A DNA stretch of 64,000 nucleotides from Pseudoneobacillus sp042683745 (GCF_042683745.1 NZ_JBHUJX010000025.1:1-64000), one strand, 5' to 3'. Numbered from the stretch's first letter, positions 53,146-62,391 are shown. The notes: generated by a model not told the origin, from the sequence alone. Numbers and translations: made by a program.

Positions 53146-54687
53146 TTACATTTGTTCCAAATTCCAAACCTGTGATACCCAGTCCTTATAAAAATCTGGT
53201 TCATGGGAAACGAGTAAAATAGTTCCCTCGTATTGCTGTAGGGCATTTGCTAAGGATTCTTTGGCTAATAAGTCTAAGTGATTCGTCGGTTCGTCTAAAA
53301 TAAGCCAGTTGCTCTTTTCTAAGATTAATTGACATAATCTAACCTTTGTTTGCTCTCCACCACTTAAAGAATGCAAAGGTTGAAAAATATGTTCCGTTTT
53401 AAGTCCTGATCTGGCCAATGCTTGTCGGACTTCCTTTTGGGTCATCGTTTCATGTTTGGACCAAATGTATTCAAGAGGTGTTTCATTTGAAGTTGTGTTC
53501 CATTCTTGGGCAAAATAAGCTGGTTTTACATTTTGTCCGAAAGAAACACTCCCATTAAATGGAGTAAGTTCACCGATAATCGTTTTTAACATTGTTGATT
53601 TGCCAATCCCATTATGGCCAATAATGGCGACTTTTTCGCCCCTTTTCAATTTGAATTGGAATGGAGGTAATAACGATGTTTCATAACCGACTTCCAGTTG
53701 TTTTGCTTCTACAATTAAACTAGCTGGTTTTTCTGATATCGCAAATGAAAACTTCGGTTTAGCAGCTGCTTCTGGTTTATCAATTCGATCGATTTTTGAT
53801 AATTTGATTTCACGTGATTTCGCCTGTTTCGATGTGGATGCGCGTACTTTATTTTTCTGAATATAGGTCTCAAGCTTTTCAATCTCTTTTTGTTGACGAT
53901 CATAATTGATAAAGATTTGCTGCTTTCTAAATTCATAAACTTCAATAAATTTTTGATAATTCCCAACATACCTCGTTAATTGCTTATACTCAAGATGGTA
54001 TATGATATTGACCACCTCATTAAGAAACTCTGTATCATGGGAAATTAAAATCAAGGAGTTTTTATAGTTTTTCAGGTAGTCCTTTAACCAATTTATATGT
54101 TCATAATCTAAATAGTTGGTTGGTTCATCAAGCAACAGAACATCTGGCTCTTTTAATAGCAATTTAGCAAGCAACAGTTTCGTTCGCTGTCCACCACTTA
54201 ATTGAGAGACATCTTTTTCCATCCCTAACACTTGAATACCTAAACCGTATGCAATTTCATCAATCTTCGGATCAATAAAATAGAAGTCATGATGCTCTAA
54301 TTGCTCTTGAATATATGCAAATCGATTTAAACTCTTTTCTAGTTCATTTGAGTCACAAATTGCCATCTTTTCAAGAAGCTGGATCATCTCTTCTTCTAAA
54401 GCATATAAATTCTGGAAGGCACTCCGTAAAAAATTACGGATACTTAGCCCCTCCGATAAATCCATATGCTGCTCTAAATAGCCTACCTGTATATTGGGTT
54501 GCCATTTTATTGCGCCTTCATCCGGGAGGATATTTCCTGACAATACTTGAAATAATGTGGATTTTCCAGCACCATTTGGGCCAACTAATCCAACTCGCTC
54601 CTTATTTAATAACCGAAACTCTATATTTTTCAAAACTAATTTATCTCCATAAAATACCGTTACATTTTCTGCATTCAAGATACTCAT
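53146..54687 (-). CDS. ABC-F family ATPase, probable antibiotic-resistance type
   Basis: A 513-residue protein with two ABC domains on one chain and no membrane helices. Domain 1 has GPNGAGKST, QLSGGQRTK and LLLDEPTNYLD; domain 2 has GHNGIGKST, SLSGGEQTK and LILDEPTNHLD. A basic, coiled-coil linker (about 225-320) separates them. Both catalytic Glu residues are present. ABC-F proteins act on the ribosome; several (Vga, Lsa, Msr, VmlR types) displace lincosamides, pleuromutilins, streptogramins or macrolides. The long structured leader upstream supports the drug-protection role, but the spectrum is unknown. ATG at 54687 has GGAGAG 7 nt upstream. Confidence 0.88.
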   Translation of the reverse strand: MSILNAENVTVFYGDKLVLKNIEFRLLNKERVGLVGPNGAGKSTLFQVLSGNILPDEGAIKWQPNIQVGYLEQHMDLSEGLSIRNFLRSAFQNLYALEEEMIQLLEKMAICDSNELEKSLNRFAYIQEQLEHHDFYFIDPKIDEIAYGLGIQVLGMEKDVSQLSGGQRTKLLLAKLLLKEPDVLLLDEPTNYLDYEHINWLKDYLKNYKNSLILISHDTEFLNEVVNIIYHLEYKQLTRYVGNYQKFIEVYEFRKQQIFINYDRQQKEIEKLETYIQKNKVRASTSKQAKSREIKLSKIDRIDKPEAAAKPKFSFAISEKPASLIVEAKQLEVGYETSLLPPFQFKLKRGEKVAIIGHNGIGKSTMLKTIIGELTPFNGSVSFGQNVKPAYFAQEWNTTSNETPLEYIWSKHETMTQKEVRQALARSGLKTEHIFQPLHSLSGGEQTKVRLCQLILEKSNWLILDEPTNHLDLLAKESLANALQQYEGTILLVSHEPDFYKDWVSQVWNLEQM

Positions 54688-54694
54688 ATTAGGT

Positions 54695-54738
54695 CTCTCC
54701 TTTTTTGGTTATAAAATGAACCAATCGTAAAAAGAGAG
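54695..54738 (-). promoter_or_regulatory. Hairpin that hides the ABC-F ribosome binding site
   Basis: In the transcript CUCUCUUUUU (54738-54729) can pair with AAAAGGAGAG (54704-54695), ten pairs with one G-U. Inside it UUGGUU (54724-54719) pairs with AACCAA (54710-54705). The Shine-Dalgarno GGAGAG is within the 3' arm. ACGA forms a bulge. Confidence 0.7.
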
Positions 54739-54784
54739 GACAAATAAATAAACCCGGTCATATTCACTTTTCGGAAAATCCAAA

Positions 54785-54815
54785 TAAAAAAGGTAGAGAA
54801 ATACACCTCTACCTT
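54785..54815 (-). terminator. Attenuator terminator in the ABC-F leader
   Basis: Perfect 9-bp stem AAGGTAGAG/CTCTACCTT (54790-54798 and 54807-54815) with an 8-nt loop; TTTTATTTG follows on the minus strand. It lies about 100 nt before the ABC-F start and within its leader. Confidence 0.85.
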
Positions 54816-54893
54816 AAACATATTTTAGGTAACCATTTATTGGCTATACACCTGAAACACGAATATAAATAGAGAAAAAGGGTCAAATTGTCC

Positions 54894-54917
54894 GTTGTTT
54901 TACGATTGGTAGTAGTG
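54894..54917 (-). promoter_or_regulatory. Switching segment of the ABC-F leader
   Basis: The transcript segment ACCAAUCGUAAAACAAC (54910-54894) pairs with the leader-peptide codons GUUGUUUUGGCGAUGGU (54966-54950) through about 16 pairs with two single-base bulges. Alternatively, 13 of its bases pair perfectly with UUUUACGAUUGGU (54732-54720). Next to it CACUACUACC (54917-54908) can pair with GGUAGAGGUG of the terminator 5' arm and loop (9 of 10). Confidence 0.7.
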
Positions 54918-54945
54918 AAAATGGGCAGACTTATCCCGTTTAAAC

Positions 54946-54978
54946 TCAAACCATCGCCAAAACAACAAACTTATTCAT
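54946..54978 (-). CDS. Leader peptide of the ABC-F gene
   Basis: A ten-codon frame encoding MNKFVVLAMV, preceded by AAAGGAGG (54991-54998) 12 nt upstream. It is too small to be a product of its own, but codons 5-10 form one arm of the switching structure at 54894-54966. A ribosome stalled here would cover that arm. The spacing of the ribosome binding site is long, so translation must be tested. Confidence 0.6.
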   Translation of the reverse strand: MNKFVVLAMV

Positions 54979-54998
54979 CAGACCCTGATTCCTCCTTT

Positions 54999-55345
54999 AA
55001 TGTTAAAAAATAGTATTCAAGATAATTTTACAAATAATACGAGTTCTAGTAAAGGGATATTTGCCTAGAAAAGCAAGAAAAGAAGCTAATTTCAAAATAG
55101 CGAGTGTTTAGGAGGGTCATAGTAATAATAGGTTCACTGTTCCTAACTTGATATGATTTCACTTTGGACTTTTGAAAAAATATGGGTATAGTTCCCCCTT
55201 GTCCTATCGATATACAAGCAATAAATTCCCCTTTTTGAAGCTATATGTGAACCGCTCAGGCTAACGGGTTAATTCTGTATTTATTCAAAATCATTCAATT
55301 TTGGCTTATCCATTGCTTTGAAATCAGTCACCTATCTTCCATTTA
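54999..55345. other. Intergenic stretch upstream of the ABC-F leader
   Basis: About 350 bases between the leader peptide's ribosome binding site and the membrane protein gene at 55346. The promoter of the ABC-F transcript should lie near 55000-55070, but no convincing -35/-10 pair was found. No ORF with a ribosome binding site was seen. Confidence 0.4.
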
Positions 55346-55969
55346 CTACTTCTTCTCCCAAGGATAAAACGATAAGTTTAGCAAAAACCATTGAAATACA
55401 GTGAGGAAAACTCCGATCTGATCAAATATTTTATATAGATCAAAAAGCCTGAGGAAAATGAATTGTAATGGCAAAAGGAAGAAGAACAGAATCATTAACC
55501 AACTATTTATCTTTAACCAAGGGGGTCTGTGCTGATAAAGTGCGGTTTTCCTATCACGAATAATCCAAAAGATTGAGAGAAGAAAGAAAAGAACATCGAT
55601 AGGAAAAATGACTTTTCCTATTGCTAAGTTCACACCTAGTGTGTCACCTTTGAAATAAATTATTTCTGAAGAAAAGAATAAAGAACCTGATTCAATAACC
55701 AACAGAAAAAACCATATGATTAATAACCAATAAAACGGTTTCCTCGAACCCCTCCAACCCGTAAAAACTACAGCGATCAGACCGGAAGTCAATATCAATA
55801 ATATCCAGTAATCTCCACCTACACCTGCTCCACCAATCCCCATCCACCCTTGCCATGAATAAGATTTGCCATCTAATAGTCCTCTAATTAACGGCAACCA
55901 AAATGTAATCCCACTAAGAATAATATAAATTAATGTTGCGTGTAATAACCTATCTGGTTTCCACTTCAT
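55346..55969 (-). CDS. Multi-span membrane protein of unknown function
   Basis: 207 residues with about five or six hydrophobic helices, rich in Trp and Phe. No recognisable motif. The loop between helices 1 and 2 holds GWMGIGGAGVGGDYW. It is upstream of the ABC-F leader on the same strand but more than 300 nt away. The start ATG at 55969 is not preceded by a strong ribosome binding site. Confidence 0.6.
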   Translation of the reverse strand: MKWKPDRLLHATLIYIILSGITFWLPLIRGLLDGKSYSWQGWMGIGGAGVGGDYWILLILTSGLIAVVFTGWRGSRKPFYWLLIIWFFLLVIESGSLFFSSEIIYFKGDTLGVNLAIGKVIFPIDVLFFLLSIFWIIRDRKTALYQHRPPWLKINSWLMILFFFLLPLQFIFLRLFDLYKIFDQIGVFLTVFQWFLLNLSFYPWEKK

Positions 55970-56171
55970 TAATATTCACCCCAAACAAATAATTCCTATT
56001 TTATATTCAGCCTAACAAGAATTAATGTATGTCTAGCAAAATCTTGCTATTTTATGTCTCAAACCATTCCAATTCCGTTGTTTAGATATTTATAAATGCT
56101 GGGGACATGTACACTAGAACTTTCATACAAAGTGATTATAGCGACGTGGATCCTTTACATGAAAAAAGTAA

Positions 56172-56204
56172 AAACACCCGCTTATTTCATAACAGCGAGT
56201 GTTT
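56172..56204 (-). terminator. Terminator of the pyrimidine degradation operon
   Basis: An 11-bp stem AAACACCCGCT/AGCGAGTGTTT with one G-U pair (56172-56182 and 56194-56204) and an 11-nt loop; TTTTACTTTTTTC follows on the minus strand. It closes the operon after the aminotransferase gene. Confidence 0.88.
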
Positions 56205-56213
56205 AGTAAAAGT

Positions 56214-57569
56214 CTATTTTATGTTTTCAAGAGATGTTACAAGTGTTTTGACCATAAAGTCTATATCTTTTTGTTCAATATTTAATGGAGGAGACAAGGT
56301 CAATACATTATTGAACCCAGCCACGGTGACACCATTTTTGCCGATTAACAAGCCTTTCTGCTTGCAGCCTGCGATGACCTCATTGACAAGATTAGAATCT
56401 AAAGGCTCTTTTGTATTCTTGTCTTTCACCAATTCAATCCCTATCAATAACCCCTTTCCTCGGACATTACCGACATAAGGATGGTCTTGAAGAGGATTGG
56501 TCAAATTTTTTAATAAAATTTCTCCTAAATCACGTGAACGATCAAATAAATTTTCTCGTTCCATGATTTCTATATTTTTCAATGCTAATGCACAAGCAGC
56601 AGGATTTCCTCCAAATGTGTTTACATGCCGGAAAAAGTCATATTCTTCGGAACCTTTAAAGGCTTCATAGATTTCTTTTCTCACAGCTGTCGCAGAAAGC
56701 GGCAAATAAGCACTCGTAATTCCTTTCGCCATCGTAATTATATCTGGCTTCACTCCATAGTTCATAAAACCAAACGGTTTCCCTGTCCGACCAAATCCGC
56801 AAATGACTTCATCAACAATCAAAAGTGCACCATGCTTTTCACAAACCTCTTTGGCTGCTTTCATATACCCCTCAGGTGGAACAAGCACCCCTCCACCTGT
56901 AATGATTGGTTCCATAATCATTGCTGCTATCGTTTCACTTAATTCCCATGTCATGACACGGTCTAAATCTTTTACGGAATCCAACTCATGCGGGTCTGAT
57001 ACATTACAATCATCTCGATAGGAATCAGGAGGTGCCACATGAATAAAGCCTGGAGCTAATGGTTCGTATTTGTATTTTCTTTGCGCTTGGCCTGTCGCTG
57101 CCAAAGCTCCCATTGAATTACCGTGATAGCCCCGGTAGCGCGAAAGGATTTTATAACGGTTATGCTCACCCTTCTGTTGATGATATTGACGAGCTATTTT
57201 AAAGGCCGTTTCGTTTGCCTCTGACCCACTGTTGGAGAAGAAAATAACATATTCTTCTCCTATTAGTTCATTGAGCTTTTCCGCGAGTTTAATAGCTGGA
57301 ACATGGCTTTGTGATAGAGGAAAATAAGCCATTTCCTTCAACTGTTCATAGGCTGCTTCTGCAAGTTCTTCTCTTCCATATCCTACATTTACACACCATA
57401 AGCCCGCCATTGCATCTAAATAACGATTTCCATCAACATCTGTGATCCATGAACCTTCAGCCTTAGCGGCAACGATGGTCGCTTTCGGATTATAAGGCTT
57501 CATCGAATGCCAAACATACTTTTCGTCGAGATTCAATAAAGTTTCCTGGGACTGACTTGTTTGAGCCAT
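56214..57569 (-). CDS. Class III omega-aminotransferase (beta-alanine/3-aminoisobutyrate type)
   Basis: A 451-residue class III aminotransferase. The PLP Lys is in ITMAKGITSAYLPLSA (near residue 281); the Asp of LLIVDEVICGFGRTG binds the cofactor nitrogen, and FSNSGSEANETAFKIAR holds the phosphate. As the last gene of the operon after the semialdehyde dehydrogenase, it should convert beta-alanine or 3-aminoisobutyrate to malonate or methylmalonate semialdehyde, with pyruvate as likely acceptor. GGAGGG places the start at ATG 57569 instead of the TTG at 57587. Confidence 0.88.
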   Translation of the reverse strand: MAQTSQSQETLLNLDEKYVWHSMKPYNPKATIVAAKAEGSWITDVDGNRYLDAMAGLWCVNVGYGREELAEAAYEQLKEMAYFPLSQSHVPAIKLAEKLNELIGEEYVIFFSNSGSEANETAFKIARQYHQQKGEHNRYKILSRYRGYHGNSMGALAATGQAQRKYKYEPLAPGFIHVAPPDSYRDDCNVSDPHELDSVKDLDRVMTWELSETIAAMIMEPIITGGGVLVPPEGYMKAAKEVCEKHGALLIVDEVICGFGRTGKPFGFMNYGVKPDIITMAKGITSAYLPLSATAVRKEIYEAFKGSEEYDFFRHVNTFGGNPAACALALKNIEIMERENLFDRSRDLGEILLKNLTNPLQDHPYVGNVRGKGLLIGIELVKDKNTKEPLDSNLVNEVIAGCKQKGLLIGKNGVTVAGFNNVLTLSPPLNIEQKDIDFMVKTLVTSLENIK

Positions 57570-57671
57570 TTTTTTAAATCCCTCCAATCTATTTCAAACC
57601 TACCTGAATTTGGACGCGCTTAATTTCCAATTTCTTCGTTTTTCAACATATAGTGAAACGCAAACATATTT

Positions 57672-59138
57672 CTAAGCATCAAACCGTGATGTGATCATTT
57701 TCTTTCTAGTGAAAAAATTCAAGCCATCTTTGCCATTAACATGTAGGTCACCGTAAAATGAATCTTTCCATCCAGAGAAAGGGAAAAAGGCCATTGTTGC
57801 TGGCACTCCTACATTGATGCCGAGCATTCCAGCGTCAGCTTCTTCGCGGAATTTTCGAATTGCTTTTGCATTATTGGTGTAGATCGTTGCACCGTTTCCG
57901 TATCTTGATTGACGAAGAAATTCCAATCCCTCATCTAAATCATTCGCTCGAAGAAGGCTTAGGACTGGAGCAAAAATCTCATCCTTTGCGATTGTCATTT
58001 CAGGTGTTACATGATCAAAAATAGTTGGACCTAAAAAATTCCCTTCAGGAAGATCATCGATTTCTTTTCGTCCATCACGAATTAAATCAGCCCCCTCCTC
58101 TAAGCCTTTTTCAATATATCCAAGAACTTTATCTCGGTGTTCTTTTCGAATGACAGGAGTTAATAACACCTCATTGTCCATCCCATTGCCAATAATTAAT
58201 TCATCTGCTTTTTTCTTCAATGCCTTTACAAATGGTTCATTTTCGCCAACAACAACCACGACGCTACAGGCCATACAACGTTGCCCTGCACTACCAAATG
58301 TTGAACTTATGACGTGTTGGACGCTTTTTTCTATATCAGCATCTGGCATAACAAAATGGTGATTTTTTGCTCCAGAAAGAGCCTGAACTCTCTTCCCTTC
58401 TGCAGCAGCACGCTCATATACATATTTCGCGACGGGTTGTGAGCCTACAAAGGAAATCGCAGCGATATCCTTATGTTCAAGCAAGCCATTCACCACATCA
58501 TGTGCCCCATGAACAATATTTAGCACTCCTTTTGGTGCACCAGCTTCGGAGAATAACTCTACCAATCTATTGGCCAAGATCGGCGTTCGTTCTGAAGGCT
58601 TTAAAACAAATGTATTCCCGCATGCAATCGCTAAAGGAAACATCCAAAGCGGCACCATCATTGGAAAATTAAAAGGTGTGATTCCCCCTACAACTCCTAA
58701 AGGATATCGAAACATTTCCGAATCAATGTCTTCCGCAATACCTGACAATGTTTCCCCCATCATTAACGTCGGGGCACCTGCCGCAAATTCTAAGCACTCA
58801 ATGCCTCGCTGTACTTCTCCATATGCTTCTTTATAAGCCTTGCCATTTTCCTGAACGATCAGCTTAGCCAATTCTTCGTGGTTTTCTGTTAAAAGATAAT
58901 GATATTTAAATAGAATCCTAGCTCTCTTAGGAACGGGAACATCCTTCCATAACTTAAAAGCATTCTTCGCTGCTTCTACCGCTAATGCTACATCTTCTTT
59001 TGTGGAAATTGGTACCCTTGTTAGTAGCTCATTCGTTGCTGGATTTGGAACATCCAATGTTTGCTGACCTTTTGAACTAATCCATTCACCGTTAATATAA
59101 TTTTTAAGAATCGTAGTATCATTTCGTGTCACTGACAT
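57672..59138 (-). CDS. mmsA: CoA-acylating methylmalonate/malonate semialdehyde dehydrogenase
   Basis: A 488-residue ALDH-fold enzyme of the MmsA/IolA type. Distinct blocks are GGITPFNFPMMVPLWMFPLA, the NAD site AISFVGSQPVAKYVYERA, and the nucleophile in FGSAGQRCMACSVVVVVG. It converts (methyl)malonate semialdehyde and CoA to acetyl- or propionyl-CoA plus CO2. The position behind the pyrimidine catabolic genes fits the last step of uracil and thymine degradation; inositol degradation is the alternative role. GGAGGT places ATG at 59138; the frame runs 31 codons upstream. Confidence 0.92.
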   Translation of the reverse strand: MSVTRNDTTILKNYINGEWISSKGQQTLDVPNPATNELLTRVPISTKEDVALAVEAAKNAFKLWKDVPVPKRARILFKYHYLLTENHEELAKLIVQENGKAYKEAYGEVQRGIECLEFAAGAPTLMMGETLSGIAEDIDSEMFRYPLGVVGGITPFNFPMMVPLWMFPLAIACGNTFVLKPSERTPILANRLVELFSEAGAPKGVLNIVHGAHDVVNGLLEHKDIAAISFVGSQPVAKYVYERAAAEGKRVQALSGAKNHHFVMPDADIEKSVQHVISSTFGSAGQRCMACSVVVVVGENEPFVKALKKKADELIIGNGMDNEVLLTPVIRKEHRDKVLGYIEKGLEEGADLIRDGRKEIDDLPEGNFLGPTIFDHVTPEMTIAKDEIFAPVLSLLRANDLDEGLEFLRQSRYGNGATIYTNNAKAIRKFREEADAGMLGINVGVPATMAFFPFSGWKDSFYGDLHVNGKDGLNFFTRKKMITSRFDA

Positions 59139-59160
59139 ATTTCTACCTCCAACTAAACAT

Positions 59161-59382
59161 TCATTGAGTTTTATTTTTACTATGCACCATAAGAAGTGTG
59201 GAGAAATATTTTCTTCCATTTGCTGTACCAAGTTGAACGGTTTCTATTTTATTTTCAGCCTTAAGATAAAAATCGACAGTGGAGCCATTTAAATTTTCCA
59301 CTACACTGAGAAAAACATAGCCCTTTTGAAGAAGTTCATCAATTTTTTCTTTTTCAGTAAGGAATTGTTTGTAGTCAGACAT
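59161..59382 (-). CDS. Small protein of unknown function in the pyrimidine operon
   Basis: 73 residues, soluble, with a helix-then-strands look (FLTEKEKIDELLQKGYVFL, then GSTVDFYLKAENKIETVQL). Start ATG at 59382 has AGGAGGG 6 nt upstream and overlaps the end of the permease gene by 15 nt; the stop is 22 nt before the dehydrogenase start. Not recognised. Its conserved place between transporter and dehydrogenase would have to be checked in other genomes. Confidence 0.65.
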   Translation of the reverse strand: MSDYKQFLTEKEKIDELLQKGYVFLSVVENLNGSTVDFYLKAENKIETVQLGTANGRKYFSTLLMVHSKNKTQ

Positions 59383-59395
59383 ACTATCCCTCCTA

Positions 59396-60844
59396 TCAGC
59401 TCGCTTCAATTTCGCTTTGTTCATCGTCTCCGATTACCCAATCTCGACCAACTGAGATGCCTAAATATTTTTCATCACTTGGGTCTAATAGTTCTGCTTG
59501 TTTATATTTCTTGAACCACCAATATTTTGCTAGGACATAATAAATCACTGCACCAACAACAAAGCCGACGAGAAATCCGTAGCTTGGAACAAAATAGGAA
59601 GCTGTTGCACCAATAATCCAAGCAATAAATCCAGCTAAATTTACGCCGCCCATATATTTAAACTGACCATCAGTTTCGTACAACGCAGGAACGTTAACTC
59701 TTCTTTTTCGAATTAAATAATAGTCGGCAAAGAGTATACCAACAATGGCTGATAAAATACCGCCGACAAATAATAATACGGGTATAATCACATCGAACAA
59801 ATTCCAAGGTTGTACGATTGTTCCCACAATACCAGCTGTTATGACACCTGCCCAAAATGGGAACTTTGGACCACCAACATTAGAGAAAATCGTTGCAGCA
59901 GGCACGACATTAGCTGCTGTGTTTGTAGACCATTGAGCCAAGACAATCATCAATAGTAAAACACCTAAGAAAAATCCGCTTGCAGACTTTTGAAGTGCAA
60001 CAACAGGATCAGCGTTTAACACAGCAATATAAGCAACAGCTCCGATAATGATCATAAAAGTTTGTGTTAATGGCATCGCTACCATATTCCCAAATAATGA
60101 ACCTTTATTTCGCTTAAACCAGTTCTTTTCATTTCTTGGAGCTTTAATAAAACGAGAAATAGACGGGATATCTGCACCTAAAGTCGCCCAAAAGCCCATA
60201 TTACTGAAAATAACAACTAAGAAGGCAGTAAAAGCAGCACTTCCTGAAACTGGATTCTCCGCCCAGCTCCAAACATCTCTTCCTTGTGAAACAGCAGTAT
60301 CTGATAAAGACATATACATCCAAACAGAGATTAACAGAATAATAGGAGCAGCTAAATCGGCAAAACGTTCGATCGATTTAATTCCTAATGAAGTATTGAC
60401 AAGCTGTACGATTGCAAAGATAAGATAACAGACAAACCAATTATCGAATCCGAATAAGATAGTTAATATCCCATTCATCGCGGTTGAACCAAAATAAGTA
60501 TTAATACCAAACCACATCGAAGCGGTTACCCCTCTTGTAATTGACGGAATATGAGTACCGATTGTTCCGAAAGGAGCCCTCATGTAAACGGGAAAGGACA
60601 GCCCGTGTTCAATCCCAATATCTGCTATTAAAGAGATAAATAATCCGATGGCGAGACAGCCAATGACAGTTGCTAGAATGACAAGCGGCAATGGTAAAGA
60701 CATAACACCTGCCCCACCAATCGCAAATGTAGCGAGTACAACAACCATCCCTACCCACATAAATGAGAAGCCTAGCGATGTAATTTTCCGATCCTTTTGG
60801 TGAATCGGAAATAAATCTGGTGATTTCAAGTGATTTTTTTTCAT
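59396..60844 (-). CDS. NCS1 family permease (uracil/allantoin/hydantoin type)
   Basis: A 482-residue NCS1 transporter with 12 membrane helices. Substrate-site regions are visible as SMWFGINTYFGSTAMNGIL (helix 3) and NMGFWATLGADIPSISRF (helix 6, with GADIPSISR). It lies between the dihydropyrimidinase and semialdehyde dehydrogenase genes, so uracil, thymine or a dihydropyrimidine is the likely substrate. Confidence 0.9.
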   Translation of the reverse strand: MKKNHLKSPDLFPIHQKDRKITSLGFSFMWVGMVVVLATFAIGGAGVMSLPLPLVILATVIGCLAIGLFISLIADIGIEHGLSFPVYMRAPFGTIGTHIPSITRGVTASMWFGINTYFGSTAMNGILTILFGFDNWFVCYLIFAIVQLVNTSLGIKSIERFADLAAPIILLISVWMYMSLSDTAVSQGRDVWSWAENPVSGSAAFTAFLVVIFSNMGFWATLGADIPSISRFIKAPRNEKNWFKRNKGSLFGNMVAMPLTQTFMIIIGAVAYIAVLNADPVVALQKSASGFFLGVLLLMIVLAQWSTNTAANVVPAATIFSNVGGPKFPFWAGVITAGIVGTIVQPWNLFDVIIPVLLFVGGILSAIVGILFADYYLIRKRRVNVPALYETDGQFKYMGGVNLAGFIAWIIGATASYFVPSYGFLVGFVVGAVIYYVLAKYWWFKKYKQAELLDPSDEKYLGISVGRDWVIGDDEQSEIEAS

Positions 60845-60955
60845 ATGATCTCTTCTCCTCGGTTTAAAATGTGAAGCCTCTACATTTTTTAGGTAACCGA
60901 AATAATTAATGCTTTTTTAGATCAATGAATAGAGTGAAGAAATAAATAGGACTAG

Positions 60956-62374
60956 TTAGATCGATTGCCTTTCATATTGCTCTAATTGATTGTAGGTATT
61001 GAATTTCGCTCGCTTTAAATAATTACCAGATCCAGGAGTTCCAACAAATTGTTTATTTTGAATCACAAACTCTCCTCGCACAAGGACTGAAACCGGCTCT
61101 CCGTATACTTTCATTCCCTCAAACGCGTTATAATCCACTGCCATATGATGAGTTTTGGCAGAAATCGTTCGCTCTACCTTTGGATCGAAAATGACGATAT
61201 CAGCATCAGATCCAACCGCAATCGTTCCCTTTTTCGGATATAATCCAAAAAGCTTTGCGCTTCTAGTGGATGTAATGTCCACAAACTGATTCAAATCAAT
61301 TCTTCCCTTTTTCACCCCTTCAGAGAATAGGAGCGAGACTCGATCTTCAATGATTGGACCACCATTAGGAATTTTTGTAAAATCATCTCTTCCTAAATCC
61401 TTTTGTCCATTAAAATCGAACGAACACTGATCCGAACCGATCGTTTGCAACTGTCCAGTTTTTAAAGCATTCCATAACACATCTTGATTCCATTTCTCCC
61501 TTAAAGGAGGTGACCACACATATTTTGCTCCTTCAAAGTCTGGTTTTTCTAAATAGCTTTGATCAAGTACTAAGTATTGCGGGCATGTTTCACCAAAAAC
61601 GGTGTAGCCTTTACTTCTAGCTTCTGCGATTCTCTCCACTGCTTCTGCACAAGAAACGTGTACGACATATAATTGAGAATGAGCAAGACCCGTTAACTGT
61701 GCGGCTCTACCTGTTGCTTCACCTTCCACTTCAGGTGGTCTCGTTAATGCATGATAAATGGGTTCAGTGTTTCCTTCGGCAATTGCTTTTTTTGTTAAAA
61801 AATCGATGACATCTCCATTTTCAGCATGAACCATGACCAATGCCCCATGTTCTTTCGCGGCAAGAAGCGTTCGGAACAAAGTGGCGTCATCTGCTTGGAA
61901 CACATTTTTATAAGCCATAAATACCTTAAACGATGTGATTCCTTCCTTTTCAATGACCTCAGGAAGTTCATTTAAGACATCTTCATTGATTTCCCCAATC
62001 ATTAAATGGAATCCATAATCGATGACCGCTTTTTCTTTCGATTTCTCATGCCATGTTTGAATCGAATTTTGTAATGGTTCCCCTTTATTGGTTAAACAAA
62101 AATCAATAATCGTTGTGGTGCCACCAAATGCCGCAGCTATCGTTCCTGATTCAAAATCGTCTTTCGTCACTGTACCGCCAAATGGCATGTCAAGATGAGT
62201 GTGAGGATCAATCCCTCCCGGAAAAACGTAACAGCCTTTCGCATCAATGATTTCCGCTCCTTGAGAGTTAAAGTCAGAGCCTATTGCTGAAATTTTTCCG
62301 TTCTCTAATAAAAGATCTGCCTGAAATGTATCGGTTGCTGTGACAATCGTTCCATTTCTAATTAGTTTTTTCAT
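60956..62374 (-). CDS. hydA: Dihydropyrimidinase
   Basis: A 472-residue amidohydrolase. Metal ligands are DPHTHLDMPF, the carbamylated Lys in SFKVFMAYKNVFQ (near residue 150), HAENGD, YVVHVSCAEAV and the last Asp in IGSDQCSFDFNG. It opens the ring of dihydrouracil or dihydrothymine to the N-carbamoyl amino acid. Hydantoinase activity is a common side activity. It follows PreA by 17 nt and is in the same operon. GAGGAGAG precedes ATG 62374. Confidence 0.93.
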   Translation of the reverse strand: MKKLIRNGTIVTATDTFQADLLLENGKISAIGSDFNSQGAEIIDAKGCYVFPGGIDPHTHLDMPFGGTVTKDDFESGTIAAAFGGTTTIIDFCLTNKGEPLQNSIQTWHEKSKEKAVIDYGFHLMIGEINEDVLNELPEVIEKEGITSFKVFMAYKNVFQADDATLFRTLLAAKEHGALVMVHAENGDVIDFLTKKAIAEGNTEPIYHALTRPPEVEGEATGRAAQLTGLAHSQLYVVHVSCAEAVERIAEARSKGYTVFGETCPQYLVLDQSYLEKPDFEGAKYVWSPPLREKWNQDVLWNALKTGQLQTIGSDQCSFDFNGQKDLGRDDFTKIPNGGPIIEDRVSLLFSEGVKKGRIDLNQFVDITSTRSAKLFGLYPKKGTIAVGSDADIVIFDPKVERTISAKTHHMAVDYNAFEGMKVYGEPVSVLVRGEFVIQNKQFVGTPGSGNYLKRAKFNTYNQLEQYERQSI

Positions 62375-62391
62375 GGCTTTTCTCTCCTCAC

